The translations under genes were made by a program, and so were the position numbers. The notes below the pieces were generated by a model that made no database searches, was not told the DNA's origin, and saw only the letters and a list, made by a program, of their open reading frames with translations. From Pseudomonas fluorescens (GTDB taxonomy: Bacteria; Pseudomonadota; Gammaproteobacteria; Pseudomonadales; Pseudomonadaceae): a stretch of DNA of 64,000 nucleotides. Of the stretch, positions 19,432 to 28,482 are shown piece after piece. Each line of letters starts with the position of its first letter. Position 1 is the first letter of the stretch. The stretch lies in the NCBI RefSeq assembly GCF_001648775.1, contig NZ_LVEJ01000008.1, positions 1-64,000 of the forward strand, read 5' to 3'.

Positions 19432-20106
19432 TCAGGTCGGGCAGGTTTCCTTGCCATGATCCAGCCCCTGCTTGTAGCTGTGGCTCTGCAAACTGGCCTT
19501 GCCGTTGTGCCAGGTCAAAGTCAGCACATACAGCGAGTCAAAATCGTTGCCCGCCCAGTCATCAGTGATGTTCTGCTTCTCGCCGACTGCTTTGCCCGCC
19601 ACCTTGTTGATCAGCTCCGGCAGATAGCCGTGGGACCAGGCGGTGTAGATCGTCGAGTTGTGATACTTGTCTTCCAGCAGTTCGCGGGCCAGATCGCTGG
19701 TGTCGTTGGCCGAGAACTCGATGTTCACCGGAAGGCCGAGCTTGATCGCCGCCGGGCTGATGGTCATCAGTGGGCGAATGTAGCTGTAGGAATTGTCCAG
19801 CTCACCTTCCTCGACATTGCGCGTCGGGTTGGCGGCGAACACGTAATCGGCCTTGCCGAATTTTTCCGGCAACAGCGTCGACAGGTCGATCGCGCGGTTC
19901 AGGCCCTGGCAATTGAGCTGGCCGAGACCGCCTTCGGGTTTCTCGGCATGGCGCAGGAACACCAGCGTCTGGGTGCCGTCCACCGGTTGTGCGCGACTTT
20001 CGCTGGACTCCAGCGACAGGAACAGCGCACTGACGGCCAGCAGGGAAGGCAGGGCCACATACGCGCGATGTTTGAAACGTTTGGCGAAACGCATAAGGTT
20101 CGTCAT
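19432..20106 (-). CDS. exported histidine phosphatase superfamily protein
   Basis: A 224-residue protein. Residues 14-33 form a hydrophobic anchor or uncleaved signal. The phosphoglycerate-mutase-like signature follows as LRHAEKP with the phospho-acceptor His53 and Arg52, and a later SHG motif (TAWSHGYLPE) supplies the second active-site histidine. In pseudomonads such proteins are mostly uncharacterised periplasmic phosphatases. The gene stands alone between REPs and a 316-base gap. Substrate unknown. Confidence 0.85.
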   Translation of the reverse strand: MTNLMRFAKRFKHRAYVALPSLLAVSALFLSLESSESRAQPVDGTQTLVFLRHAEKPEGGLGQLNCQGLNRAIDLSTLLPEKFGKADYVFAANPTRNVEEGELDNSYSYIRPLMTISPAAIKLGLPVNIEFSANDTSDLARELLEDKYHNSTIYTAWSHGYLPELINKVAGKAVGEKQNITDDWAGNDFDSLYVLTLTWHNGKASLQSHSYKQGLDHGKETCPT

Positions 20107-20422
20107 GAAATAAAAGGTTCTTCAGCAAATTCAGTTAAGGCTGACAAACCTTTACACCGCGGGCTCCCAGCACCGGGTGTTTTCCCTGTCGTGAACGGCT
20201 TCCTCTGCAACAAAGGCATAGCTCAGAGTCCCCTGAGGGCCGTTTGGTTCGATCGTACGAGTGCGCGGCACTCTAACGGCAACGTTCAGCGGCCTGGGGG
20301 CAGGTTAGCGACAGGATGTTGCGGATTTAAGTAGATGCAACGGTGCCGGGAAAAAGAACCCGCGCTAGAGCGGGTAATCCTGGATTATGCTCAGGACTTT
20401 AATTTGTGACTGGATGCTTCCC
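20107..20422. other. non-coding gap between divergent genes
   Basis: This stretch holds the leaders of the phosphatase gene (minus) and the GST gene (plus). A small hairpin ACCCGC/GCGGGT at 20358-20375 has a T-rich run on its minus-strand side and could stop antisense transcription. No ORF or named operator was recognised. Confidence 0.6.
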
Positions 20423-21121
20423 ATGACCGATCTGTCCGCGTTCCCGATCACCCAGAAATGGCCGGCGCAGTACCCTGACTGGATTCAGCTCTATTCCTTG
20501 CCGACGCCCAACGGCGTCAAAGTCTCGATCATGCTTGAAGAAATCGGCCTGCCGTACGAGCCGCACAAGGTCGCTTTCGACAGCAATGATCAGTTGTCGT
20601 CGGAGTTCCTTTCGCTGAACCCGAACAACAAGATCCCGGCGATCCTCGATCCTCACGGCCCCGAAGATCAGCCGCTGCCGTTGTTCGAATCCGGTGCAAT
20701 TCTGATTTATCTGGCCGACAAGAGCGGTCAGTTGCTCGCGCAGGAAGGCGCGCTGCGTTACGAAACCATTCAGTGGCTGATGTTCCAGATGGGCGGCATC
20801 GGCCCGATGTTCGGCCAGCTCGGTTTCTTCAACAAATTCGCTGGCAAGGATTACGAGGACAAGCGTCCGCGTGATCGTTATGTCGATGAAAGCAAACGCC
20901 TGCTCAAAGTGCTCGACGGTCGGCTCAAGGGCCGTGACTGGATCATGGGCGAGCGCTACACCATTGCCGATATCGCCACGTTTCCGTGGGTGCGTAACCT
21001 GATCGGGTTTTATGAAGCGGGTGATCTGGTCGGCATTCAGAATTTCCCGAATGTCACCCGTGTGCTTGAGCGTTTTCTCGCACGTCCGGCGGTCATTCGC
21101 GGCCTGACCATCCCCTCGTAA
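20423..21121 (+). CDS. glutathione S-transferase, YghU/YfcG-type
   Basis: A 232-residue cytosolic protein. The thioredoxin-fold domain (about 15-105) has YSLPTPNGVKVSIMLEE, where the Thr-Pro-Asn segment replaces the Tyr or Ser of classical GSTs, as in the disulfide-bond reductases YfcG and YghU. The C-terminal all-helical domain contains GERYTIADIATFPWV with the N-capping motif. The likely reaction is glutathione-dependent disulfide or peroxide reduction. Start at the second in-frame ATG, because the homologous N-terminus begins with DLSAFPITQKWPAQYP-like sequence; the ATG at 20414 is possible. Confidence 0.9.
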   Translation: MTDLSAFPITQKWPAQYPDWIQLYSLPTPNGVKVSIMLEEIGLPYEPHKVAFDSNDQLSSEFLSLNPNNKIPAILDPHGPEDQPLPLFESGAILIYLADKSGQLLAQEGALRYETIQWLMFQMGGIGPMFGQLGFFNKFAGKDYEDKRPRDRYVDESKRLLKVLDGRLKGRDWIMGERYTIADIATFPWVRNLIGFYEAGDLVGIQNFPNVTRVLERFLARPAVIRGLTIPS

Positions 21122-21144
21122 TCTAAGGGCTGTACACATAACCC

Positions 21145-21234
21145 TGTGGGAGCGAGCTTGCTCGCGAAGGCGTCGCGTCAGCCAGCATTTCTAATGCTGA
21201 TACACCGTCTTCGCGAGCAAGCTCGCTCCCACAG
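21145..21234. repeat. REPIN, TT type
   Basis: A 90-bp inverted REP pair with GCTTGC and GCAAGC arms, between the GST gene and hemB. Confidence 0.95.
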
Positions 21235-21375
21235 GGGATTTGTTGTGTCACAGGGATTATTACACCCCCGGTAATGCACTCTTGATTGATCCAGGTTTGT
21301 ACCCCACCCCCCGCAACGCATAAGCTTCGCCCCCTACGACTTTCGTCTCATCTGCCGTTTTCAGGAAAGGCCCCC

Positions 21376-22350
21376 ATGTCCAGTCAGTTCCCCGAAGCAC
21401 GTCCCCGCCGTCTGCGCCGCAATGCGAGCCTGCGCAGCCTGTTCCAGGAAACCGAGTTCAGCCTGAATGATCTGGTACTGCCGATTTTTGTTGAAGAAGA
21501 AATCGACGACTTCGTGCCGATCAACAGCATGCCCGGGGTGATGCGTATTCCCGAGCGCAAACTGGCCAGCGAAATCGAGCGTTATGCCCGTGCCGGCGTC
21601 AAGTCGGTGATGACTTTCGGCGTGTCGCATCATCTGGACAGCACCGGCAGCGACACCTGGCGCGAAGACGGTCTGGTCTCGCGCATGTCGCGCATTGCCA
21701 AAGATGCCGTGCCGGACATGATCGTGATGTCCGACACCTGCTTCTGCGAATACACCGATCACGGCCACTGCGGCGTGATGCACAACCATGAAGTCGACAA
21801 CGACCAGACCCTGATCAACCTCGGCAAACAGGCTGTCGCCGCGGCCCACGCCGGTGCCGACGTGATCGCGCCATCGGCAGCGATGGACGGTCAGGTGCGG
21901 GCGATTCGCCAGGCGCTGGACGCAGCCGGGTTCACGCAGATCCCGATCATGGCTTACTCGACCAAGTTTGCTTCGGCGCTCTACGGCCCGTTCCGTGAGG
22001 CCGGTGGCAGCGCACTGAAAGGCGACCGCAAAAGCTATCAGATGAACCCGATGAACCGCCGCGAAGCCCTGCGTGAATCGCTGCTCGACGAGCAGGAAGG
22101 CGCCGATGCGCTGATGGTCAAACCGGCCGGTGCGTACCTCGACATCATCCGCGATATCCGTGAAGCCTCGAACCTGCCGCTGGCGGCGTATCAGGTCAGT
22201 GGCGAGTACGCGATGATCAAGTTCGGCGCACAGGCCGGGGCGATCGATGAGGATCGTGTGGTACGTGAAAGCCTGGGCGCGATCAAGCGTGCGGGTGCGG
22301 ACCTGATCTTCACCTACTTTGCGATGGATCTGGCGCTGGCCGGGATCTGA
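21376..22350 (+). CDS. hemB: porphobilinogen synthase (delta-aminolevulinate dehydratase), Cys-type
   Basis: A 324-residue enzyme that condenses two 5-aminolevulinate molecules to porphobilinogen in haem synthesis. Schiff-base lysines are visible as Lys197 (AYSTKFAS) and Lys249 ([11 protein letters not shown]). The metal site is [15 protein letters not shown], with Cys122, Cys124 and Cys132 as in the zinc-dependent E. coli enzyme. The well-studied P. aeruginosa enzyme has aspartates here and uses magnesium. The start is preceded by AGGAAAGG. It stands alone between REPINs. A second, Asp-type hemB may exist elsewhere in the genome, but that cannot be seen here. Confidence 0.96.
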   Translation: MSSQFPEARPRRLRRNASLRSLFQETEFSLNDLVLPIFVEEEIDDFVPINSMPGVMRIPERKLASEIERYARAGVKSVMTFGVSHHLDSTGSDTWREDGLVSRMSRIAKDAVPDMIVMSDTCFCEYTDHGHCGVMHNHEVDNDQTLINLGKQAVAAAHAGADVIAPSAAMDGQVRAIRQALDAAGFTQIPIMAYSTKFASALYGPFREAGGSALKGDRKSYQMNPMNRREALRESLLDEQEGADALMVKPAGAYLDIIRDIREASNLPLAAYQVSGEYAMIKFGAQAGAIDEDRVVRESLGAIKRAGADLIFTYFAMDLALAGI

Positions 22351-22368
22351 CGCCCCACGCATTACCCC

Positions 22369-22458
22369 TGTGGGAGCGAGCCTGCTCGCGAAAGCGGTCT
22401 ATCAGTTGACATGAATGTTGACTGACACGACGCTTTCGCGAGCAGGCTCGCTCCCACA
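22369..22458. repeat. REPIN, CC type
   Basis: A 90-bp inverted REP pair with GCCTGC and GCAGGC arms between convergent hemB and the monooxygenase gene. Confidence 0.95.
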
Positions 22459-22474
22459 TTTGATTTGTGGTGTG

Positions 22475-24010
22475 TCAGGGGCAGTTGAAGTAGGGGCGGA
22501 TGCCGTGATCGCGGAAGTAGCGTTCAATGACCTTCGGATCCGCGCTGTTCTCGGCAATCGCCACATAGGTATCCGGGCGCAGCAGATAAAAGCCGTTACG
22601 CCCCAACCCCGCCGTTTCAAACGCCGGACGCCAGTCGAACACATGCAGTGGCAGGTGATGCTCATGGCACCAGGCAATCATTTCATCGCTGGTGTCGCCG
22701 TACACATGCACCTGCCAGCACGGCTGCCTGAGCGGTTCGTAATTATCCCCCTCGCCATCATGCGCCCACGGCAAGCGGTCACCGCCGTGGACGTGGCCGG
22801 CTGCGCCCTGGCTCAGCGGCATGCCGCGATAGTTGAGGGTGACTTGCGACACGGTGCGAAAGAGGAACTCGCGACTGGCCTCGAATGAAGCCACTTTCGG
22901 GATCAGAAACGGCGCCACGCGCATGCGCAGCAGATCAGCCATCCGCCCTTCGGCGGTGACAAAACTGAAGACCTTGTCAGTGGTCGACACCAGCCGGCGG
23001 GCGAAGGCAATGCGTTCGGTTTCGTAGCTGTCGAGCAGGCCAGGCTCAGCGGCGCCGCTGAGCACGGCGGCGAGTTTCCACGCCAGATTGATCGCGTCGC
23101 CAATCCCGGTGTTCATGCCCTGACCACCCGCCGGGCTGTGCACATGCGCGGCATCGCCCAGCAGAAACGCGCGGCCACTGCGAAAGTGCTCAGCGACGCG
23201 ATGATGCACGCGGTAGGTCGAGAACCAGTGCACGTCTTCGATGTGCACTTTCAGGTGTTCGATGGCACGGCTGCTGACATCGGAAAACTGCAGGGTTTCG
23301 GCGCGGTCCGCGCGTTCGTCACGCACGGTGCCGATCAGACGGGCGCGGCCTTCGCCAGCCAGTGGAAACACGGCGAGGAAGTCCGCTTCATCCAGATCCA
23401 GATGCAGCTCACCGTTCATTGCCGGGCCGCTGGCCTTGACGTCGGCGACGTAGAAAATCTGCTGATAGGTGCCACCGGGAAACCCGGCGTCGAGGTTTTT
23501 ACGCACCGCTGATCGGGCACCGTCGCAGCCCGCCAGATAACAGGCCTGGCAGATTTCCTGCTCGCCATCGGGCAGGCGCAGATGCGCGGTGAGGCCATCG
23601 CCGCTTTCTTCGAAGCTTTCCAGCGTGGTGTCGCGTTCGACCGTGACGCCATAGTCTTCGAGGCGTTCGATCAACAGCCGTTCGTGCTCGTCCTGCGGGA
23701 AGATTTCGACGAACGCGTAGGGCGTCAGGCCTTCGCCGATGCGGTTCAGCGGCAGTTGCGCGACCGGTTTGCCGTTGACCCAGAAATTCGCCGCCGCCAC
23801 CCGATGGCCGTTGCGCACCACGGTGTCGGCGAGGTCCAGTTGCCGGTACAACTCGAGGGTGCGCGCCTGCACGGCCAGCGCTCGCGAAGTGGTGCCGGGC
23901 GCGGAGGTCTTGTCGATGATGCGCACGCGCACGCCGAGTTTGCTCAGCCACAGGGCCAGCACCAGACCGGTGGGGCCGGCGCCGATGATCAGGACGTCGC
24001 TGCGGTTCAT
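22475..24010 (-). CDS. FAD-dependent aromatic monooxygenase, group A
   Basis: A 511-residue flavoprotein. The FAD fingerprint GAGPTGLVLALWLSKLG starts at residue 11. The DG motif (AGCDGARSAVR, near 165) and the GD motif (FLLGDAAHVHSPAGGQGMN, near 290) are complete. The C-terminal 120 residues form the thioredoxin-like domain of the phenol hydroxylase/TfdB/MhpA class. It probably hydroxylates a phenolic or related aromatic compound with NAD(P)H and oxygen. No pathway genes are adjacent, so the substrate is open. GGAGGA precedes the ATG. Confidence 0.9.
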   Translation of the reverse strand: MNRSDVLIIGAGPTGLVLALWLSKLGVRVRIIDKTSAPGTTSRALAVQARTLELYRQLDLADTVVRNGHRVAAANFWVNGKPVAQLPLNRIGEGLTPYAFVEIFPQDEHERLLIERLEDYGVTVERDTTLESFEESGDGLTAHLRLPDGEQEICQACYLAGCDGARSAVRKNLDAGFPGGTYQQIFYVADVKASGPAMNGELHLDLDEADFLAVFPLAGEGRARLIGTVRDERADRAETLQFSDVSSRAIEHLKVHIEDVHWFSTYRVHHRVAEHFRSGRAFLLGDAAHVHSPAGGQGMNTGIGDAINLAWKLAAVLSGAAEPGLLDSYETERIAFARRLVSTTDKVFSFVTAEGRMADLLRMRVAPFLIPKVASFEASREFLFRTVSQVTLNYRGMPLSQGAAGHVHGGDRLPWAHDGEGDNYEPLRQPCWQVHVYGDTSDEMIAWCHEHHLPLHVFDWRPAFETAGLGRNGFYLLRPDTYVAIAENSADPKVIERYFRDHGIRPYFNCP

Positions 24011-24083
24011 GGGCCTGTCCTCCGTTTGCTGTGCAGCAAGTATGGATCAGAAGGAGAGGGTGGCCAGTTGATCGGCCAGACGG

Positions 24084-24121
24084 AAAAAGGCCTCGTAGTG
24101 GTGAGGCTGCGGGGCCTTTTT
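24084..24121 (-). terminator. terminator downstream of the siderophore receptor gene
   Basis: AAAAAGGCC pairs with GGCCTTTTT, with a nested CCTC/GAGG stem in the loop. It is symmetric and can act in both directions; on the minus strand it follows the receptor gene. Confidence 0.65.
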
Positions 24122-24163
24122 CGGGTGTTCGGCGGGAGGGCTGTTGTGCTGCGTAGATCCGGG

Positions 24164-24312
24164 CCCCTCACCCCAGCCCTCTCCCGAGGGAGAGGGAGCC
24201 GATTTGTGTATTTTTTAAGACTTGAGTTCGACTCGATATTTCAGGTCGGTGTAACTTGCAAGAACATCACGGTCAGTCCCCTCTCCCTCCGGGAGAGGGC
24301 TAGGGTGAGGGG
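24164..24312. repeat. MITE-like element, copy C
   Basis: A 149-bp element with the same terminal CCCCTCACCCCAGCCCTCTC and inverted right end, and the same core (TGAGTTCGACTCGATATT, then GTCGGTGTA), as the two copies in the first 340 bases. With the terminator at 24084 it accounts for most of the 24011-24338 gap. Confidence 0.75.
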
Positions 24313-24338
24313 CTTTTGAGGGTGAGGGCTTCTCAGCC

Positions 24339-26543
24339 TTAGAAATCGATAGTGCCGGACAACTTGGCAACCCGCGGTTCACCCTGGGTCAGATAACCGC
24401 CCTGAGCCGATTCCCAGTACTTCTTGTTCGCCAGGTTCTCCACACCCAGACGCACGGTCACGTCCTTCTCCGAGACCTTGAACGCATAACGCGCACCGGC
24501 ATCGAAACGATTCCAGGTCGGCAAACTCAGGTTGTTCGCCGCGTCGGCATATTGACCGCCGGTGCGCAGCATCCGCGCATTCAGCGCGACACCCTGCAGG
24601 CCCGGTACATCCCAGTCAGCGCCAGCGTTGAACTGGAAGGTCGGTACACCAATCGCGTGGTTGCCGTCGTTGGCGCCGTTGAGGGTGTTCTTCAGTTCGG
24701 TGTCCATCAGGGTCAGACCGCTGATCAGACGCAGGCCCTGGATCGGCTCGCCAAACACGTTCATTTCCACGCCTTTGTTGATCTGCTCGCCTTCACGTAC
24801 GTAAGTGCAGGTGGTGGCGCTGTTGATTTCGCAGTAGCCGTCGCTCGGTTGCTCGATGCGATAGACACCCAGGCTGGCGCCGTAAGTGCCCATGTCGACT
24901 TTCACCCCGACTTCGGTCTGCTTGGAGCGTTTCGGCGCGTAGACTTCGTTGCCGTTGGTCACACGGAAACCGCCGGAACTGGTCGGCGAGGTCGGACCCT
25001 GCGCCAGGCCTTCGATGTGGTTGGCGTAGAACGACACGTGTTCCCACGGCTTGAACACCACGCCGTAGACCGGCGTGGTGATCGATTCGTCGTAGCTCGA
25101 CTTGCGATCGCCACTGCCCCAACTGGCGTAGTTGTAGCCTTGTACCACCAGTTGCTGACGACGCAGGCCGGCGGTGATCAGCAGGCGATCATCGAAGAAA
25201 CCGAGGGTGTCGGAGAGTGCGACACTGCGGTTGAAGGTCTTGCCGACGATGCCGGGATCATTCAAGTCGCCACCGGAAAAGTTACCGACCGGCGACGGTG
25301 TCTGCACCGGGTGATAGATGTTGTTGGCGTACTTGGTCAGGTCGAAATCATAGGCGCTGCGCTGCTCGGCCCAGATGCCGGTCAGGCCGAAATTGAGCTT
25401 GTGGCTGACCGCGCCAGTGTTGAATTTACCGTTGAGGCCGGCCATCACGCTGGTGTTGTCTTCATCGTGCGGAATGAACGAGCCGGTGGTGAAGGACGCG
25501 CCGTTGTTGCCGACCAGCGTGGTCGAGTTGTAGCGCCCGACTTCGCGGGTGTGCTTGGCGCCGGCGGCCGCGTAGGCGGTCCAGTTGTCGTTCAGATCGT
25601 ACTCGGCGCGGAGCATGCCGAGGGTGTCTTCGATGTCGGTGTAGCCCCACTTCGGCGCGTAGTTGGTGTCGGCCGATGGCGCGTCCGGAATGTGCGTGGC
25701 CGTGCCGAGGTTGACCGAGTTGCGGCCACCGTTGACGCGTTCTTTCTGGTAGGCGAAGTCGCCGGAGAGGCGCAGGGCGTCGCCGCGATAATCGAGGCCG
25801 ATGGCGAACAGTTTCGAGCGCTGGTTTTCGTGATCGATACCGGTGTCGCCTTCGCGCTGCGACAGGTTGACCCGTGCGCCGAAGCGGTTGTCTTCACCGA
25901 AACGCTGGCCGATGTCGAAGTGCTGACCGATGCGGCCTTCGCTGTTGATGTCGGTGGTGTAACGGCGCAGCGGCACATCACCGGCGCGCTTCGGTTGCAG
26001 GTTGACGCCACCGCCGATGCCGGAACCGGTTGGGGTCACGCCGTTGATAAAGGCGTTCGGGCCTTTGAACACTTCCACACGCTCCAGCGCATCGGTGGAA
26101 ATGATCTGCCGTGGCAGCACGCCGTACAGGCCGTTATAGGAAATGTCATCGCCGTTCAGCGGCAGGCCGCGGATCATGAAGACCTGCGCCTGGTTGGAGA
26201 AACCGGAGGCCTGACGCACCGACGAATCGTTGAGCAGCACATCGGCGACGTTTTCAGCCTGCTGATCCTGTATCAGTTGTTCGGTGTAGGAGGCGGCGCT
26301 GAACGGCACATCCATCATGTCCTGATTGCCGAGCACGCCGAGCTGACCACCACGGGCTACTTGTCCGCCGGAGTAGACCGGCGGCAGGGCACCGGGGTTC
26401 GGCGCCTGGGCGTTGACGTTGACGTCGTCGAGCACCAGCGCTTTGGTATCGCCTTCGGCGGCGTAAGCGGTGACAGTCAGGGAGCACAGCAGGGCGAGAA
26501 GCGTCGGGCGAAACGGGACGGCGAGTCGAGCTGAAGCGGGCAT
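24339..26543 (-). CDS. TonB-dependent siderophore-type outer-membrane receptor
   Basis: A 734-residue protein with a signal peptide (residues 1-29, ending AYAA), then a TonB-box-like VLDDVNVNAQ. A plug domain covers about 75-190 (FMIRGLPLNGDDISYNGLYG, ALERVEVFKGPNAFINGV, GSGIGGGVNL). A 22-strand barrel ends in an aromatic residue (GTIDF). There is no N-terminal STN signalling domain, so it is a transporter and not a FecA-type transducer. The sequence class is that of ferric-siderophore receptors; the ligand is not predictable. No siderophore synthesis genes are adjacent. A possible Fur box lies upstream. Confidence 0.92.
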   Translation of the reverse strand: MPASARLAVPFRPTLLALLCSLTVTAYAAEGDTKALVLDDVNVNAQAPNPGALPPVYSGGQVARGGQLGVLGNQDMMDVPFSAASYTEQLIQDQQAENVADVLLNDSSVRQASGFSNQAQVFMIRGLPLNGDDISYNGLYGVLPRQIISTDALERVEVFKGPNAFINGVTPTGSGIGGGVNLQPKRAGDVPLRRYTTDINSEGRIGQHFDIGQRFGEDNRFGARVNLSQREGDTGIDHENQRSKLFAIGLDYRGDALRLSGDFAYQKERVNGGRNSVNLGTATHIPDAPSADTNYAPKWGYTDIEDTLGMLRAEYDLNDNWTAYAAAGAKHTREVGRYNSTTLVGNNGASFTTGSFIPHDEDNTSVMAGLNGKFNTGAVSHKLNFGLTGIWAEQRSAYDFDLTKYANNIYHPVQTPSPVGNFSGGDLNDPGIVGKTFNRSVALSDTLGFFDDRLLITAGLRRQQLVVQGYNYASWGSGDRKSSYDESITTPVYGVVFKPWEHVSFYANHIEGLAQGPTSPTSSGGFRVTNGNEVYAPKRSKQTEVGVKVDMGTYGASLGVYRIEQPSDGYCEINSATTCTYVREGEQINKGVEMNVFGEPIQGLRLISGLTLMDTELKNTLNGANDGNHAIGVPTFQFNAGADWDVPGLQGVALNARMLRTGGQYADAANNLSLPTWNRFDAGARYAFKVSEKDVTVRLGVENLANKKYWESAQGGYLTQGEPRVAKLSGTIDF

Positions 26544-26621
26544 GTATGTACCTGGAGGCGCACGGCCGGTGAGAAAAATAAGGGCGGCGCGGGAACTCCT
26601 TGCGCAAATGCGACTCCAGGT

Positions 26622-26640
26622 GCAAATGATAGGTTTTCTC
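26622..26640 (-). promoter_or_regulatory. possible Fur box of the receptor gene
   Basis: GCAAATGATAGGTTTTCTC matches the 19-bp Fur consensus at 12 positions, including the central ATGATA. It lies about 80 bases upstream of the receptor start, where an iron-responsive promoter is expected. The rest of 26544-26825 shows no other recognisable site. Confidence 0.4.
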
Positions 26641-26825
26641 AGTAACGTTTTGCAATCAGTTTGTCATCAGCCTTGGAAAGCTCTGTTCCGGGCTATCTGA
26701 TTGCACTGGACTCTGCGGGGAAGGAGTGCGCAGGCCGGGGAACGTGGCAGCGGCCTCGCAGTCCTAGCCTGCGCCCTACCATTGATCGTATGGTGAACCC
26801 GGCACAACGGACTGAATGAGGCTTC

Positions 26826-27917
26826 ATGCACAACTTTCGATTACCGATCACGCTCGCCGCACTGCTGGTGCTCGCCGGTTGCGCAGGGCAGCGCGGCCAG
26901 GAACCGGTGCCGCGTGCGCCCGCTGAAGTGAAGGCCGAGATCGTACGGCTGATGCCGGCCAAGACCGCTGATCGGCAAGGTTGGGCCACTGATATTTACG
27001 CGGCATTTGCCGCGCAGAACATCAGCCCGACTACACAAAACCTCTGTTCGGTGCTGGCCGTGGCCGAACAGGAATCCACCTTTCAAGCCGATCCCACCGT
27101 ACCCGGCCTGGGCAAAATCGCCCGCGACGAAATCGACCGTCGCGCCGCTAAAGTGCACATCCCCAGCCTGTTGGTCAGCGGTGCATTGCAAGTGCGTTCA
27201 ACCAACGGCAAAACCTACAGCGAACGCCTGAATGCGGCGCGCAGTGAAAAAGAACTCAGCGCGATCTTCGACGACTTCATCGGTCGGGTGCCGATGGGCC
27301 GCACGCTGTTCGGCGGCTTCAACCCGGTGCACACCGGCGGGCCGATGCAAGTCAGCATCGAATTTGCCGAGCAGCACGCCAAGGATTATCCGTATCCGGT
27401 GGACGGCACGATCCGCCGCGAAGTGTTCAGCCGCCGTGGCGGCATGTATTTCGGCATCGCGCACTTGCTCGGTTATCCGGTGAGTTATCGCGAGCCGTTG
27501 TATCGCTTCGCCGACTTCAACGCCGGTTGGTACGCCAGTCGCAATGCGGCGTTTCAAAACGCGGTGAGCCGCGCCTCGGGCATTCCACTGGCGCTCGATG
27601 GCGACCTGATCCGCTACGACTCGATCATGCCCGGCGGCACGGAGCTGGCGGTGCGCACCCTCGGTAAATCGCTGGGCATGCACAACCCGACCATTCGCGA
27701 TCAATTGGAGAAGGGTAAAACCCTGGAATTCGAAGAGACCAGACTCTATCAGCGGGTATTCGAACTGGCGGAGCAAGCGGAGGGGAAAAAGCTGCCGCGT
27801 GCGGTGCTGCCGGGCATCGTGCTGCAGAGCCCGAAGATCACCCGCAAACTGACGACGGCGTGGTTTGCCAAACGTGTTGACGAGCGCTACAAGCGCTGCA
27901 TGGCCAAGGCCGGATAG
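26826..27917 (+). CDS. DUF1615 lipoprotein
   Basis: A 363-residue protein with a lipoprotein signal: the lipobox LAGC places the lipidated cysteine at residue 19. The rest matches the pattern of the DUF1615 family, in which AVAEQESTFQADPTVPGLG resembles the catalytic Glu region of lysozyme-like folds. GAGG precedes the ATG. A peptidoglycan-related role in the periplasm is plausible but unproven. It is a single gene ending in a strong terminator and converges with the repeat-protein gene. Confidence 0.85.
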   Translation: MHNFRLPITLAALLVLAGCAGQRGQEPVPRAPAEVKAEIVRLMPAKTADRQGWATDIYAAFAAQNISPTTQNLCSVLAVAEQESTFQADPTVPGLGKIARDEIDRRAAKVHIPSLLVSGALQVRSTNGKTYSERLNAARSEKELSAIFDDFIGRVPMGRTLFGGFNPVHTGGPMQVSIEFAEQHAKDYPYPVDGTIRREVFSRRGGMYFGIAHLLGYPVSYREPLYRFADFNAGWYASRNAAFQNAVSRASGIPLALDGDLIRYDSIMPGGTELAVRTLGKSLGMHNPTIRDQLEKGKTLEFEETRLYQRVFELAEQAEGKKLPRAVLPGIVLQSPKITRKLTTAWFAKRVDERYKRCMAKAG

Positions 27918-27932
27918 AACACACAGGCATAA

Positions 27933-27960
27933 AAAACCCGGCCAGGGGAGCCGGGTTTCT
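27933..27960. terminator. bidirectional terminator between converging genes
   Basis: AAACCCGGC pairs with GCCGGGTTT around CAGGGGA. An A-rich run on the left and T-rich run on the right allow it to end the DUF1615 gene and the repeat-protein gene. Confidence 0.8.
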
Positions 27961-27987
27961 CTGGGGTGTTGCGCTTGCAGACAGGCA

Positions 27988-28350
27988 TCAGGCAACGCGG
28001 CGTTCAATCAGACGATCCGAACCACCTTCAGCAACGCGGCGTTCCAGCAGACGATCCGAACCACCTTCAGCAACGCGGCGTTCCAGCAGACGATCCGAAC
28101 CACCTTCGGCAACGCGGCGTTCCAGCAGACGATCCGAGCCACCTTCGGCGACGCGGCGTTCCAGCAGACGATCCGAGCCGCCTTCAGCGACGCGGCGTTC
28201 GAGCAGGCGATCAGAGCCACCTTCAGCCACACGGCTTTCGATCAATTTATCCGAGCCGCCTTCAGCGATCATGGTGTGGGCCGGGGTGGCGGCGAAAGCG
28301 TTGATAGCGAAGACCGAGAAAGCGATGCCGAGAAGGGTTTGGCGTTTCAT
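27988..28350 (-). CDS. exported protein made of seven 13-residue tandem repeats
   Basis: A 120-residue protein. A cleavable signal peptide (residues 1-20, ending AFA) is followed by a 7-residue spacer. Seven 13-residue units then run from residue 28 to 118: the first reads IAEGGSDKLIESR, five read VAEGGSDRLLERR, the last has LIERR, and the chain ends VA. At DNA level the repeats are 39 bp (27997-28269). The mature chain alternates a flexible AEGGSD turn with an amphipathic LLERR helix-like half. GGAG precedes the internal ATG, which is preferred over the longer frame. I recall similar Pseudomonas proteins labelled only phage infection protein. Function unknown. It lies 132 bases behind the anti-sigma gene on the same strand. 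Confidence 0.88.
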   Translation of the reverse strand: MKRQTLLGIAFSVFAINAFAATPAHTMIAEGGSDKLIESRVAEGGSDRLLERRVAEGGSDRLLERRVAEGGSDRLLERRVAEGGSDRLLERRVAEGGSDRLLERRVAEGGSDRLIERRVA

Positions 28351-28482
28351 GATGGTGTGCTCCGGGGTGTTGTTGGTTGGTATGGAGCCGATGTTACGCC
28401 GGGGATTTTTTATGAGAACTTCATTGCCGTGATGGTGAACATCGACGCCGATGATGGTTGCCAAGACCCGCAGAGCAGAGCC

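Noticed and set aside
24552..26534. 660-codon plus-strand frame opposite the siderophore receptor
   Set aside because: Antisense shadow of a gene with clear plug and barrel motifs. The product is a low-complexity Val/Arg/Gly-rich chain.
27988..28270. CRISPR array
   Set aside because: The 39-bp units are contiguous with no unique spacers and stay in frame within a signal-peptide protein.
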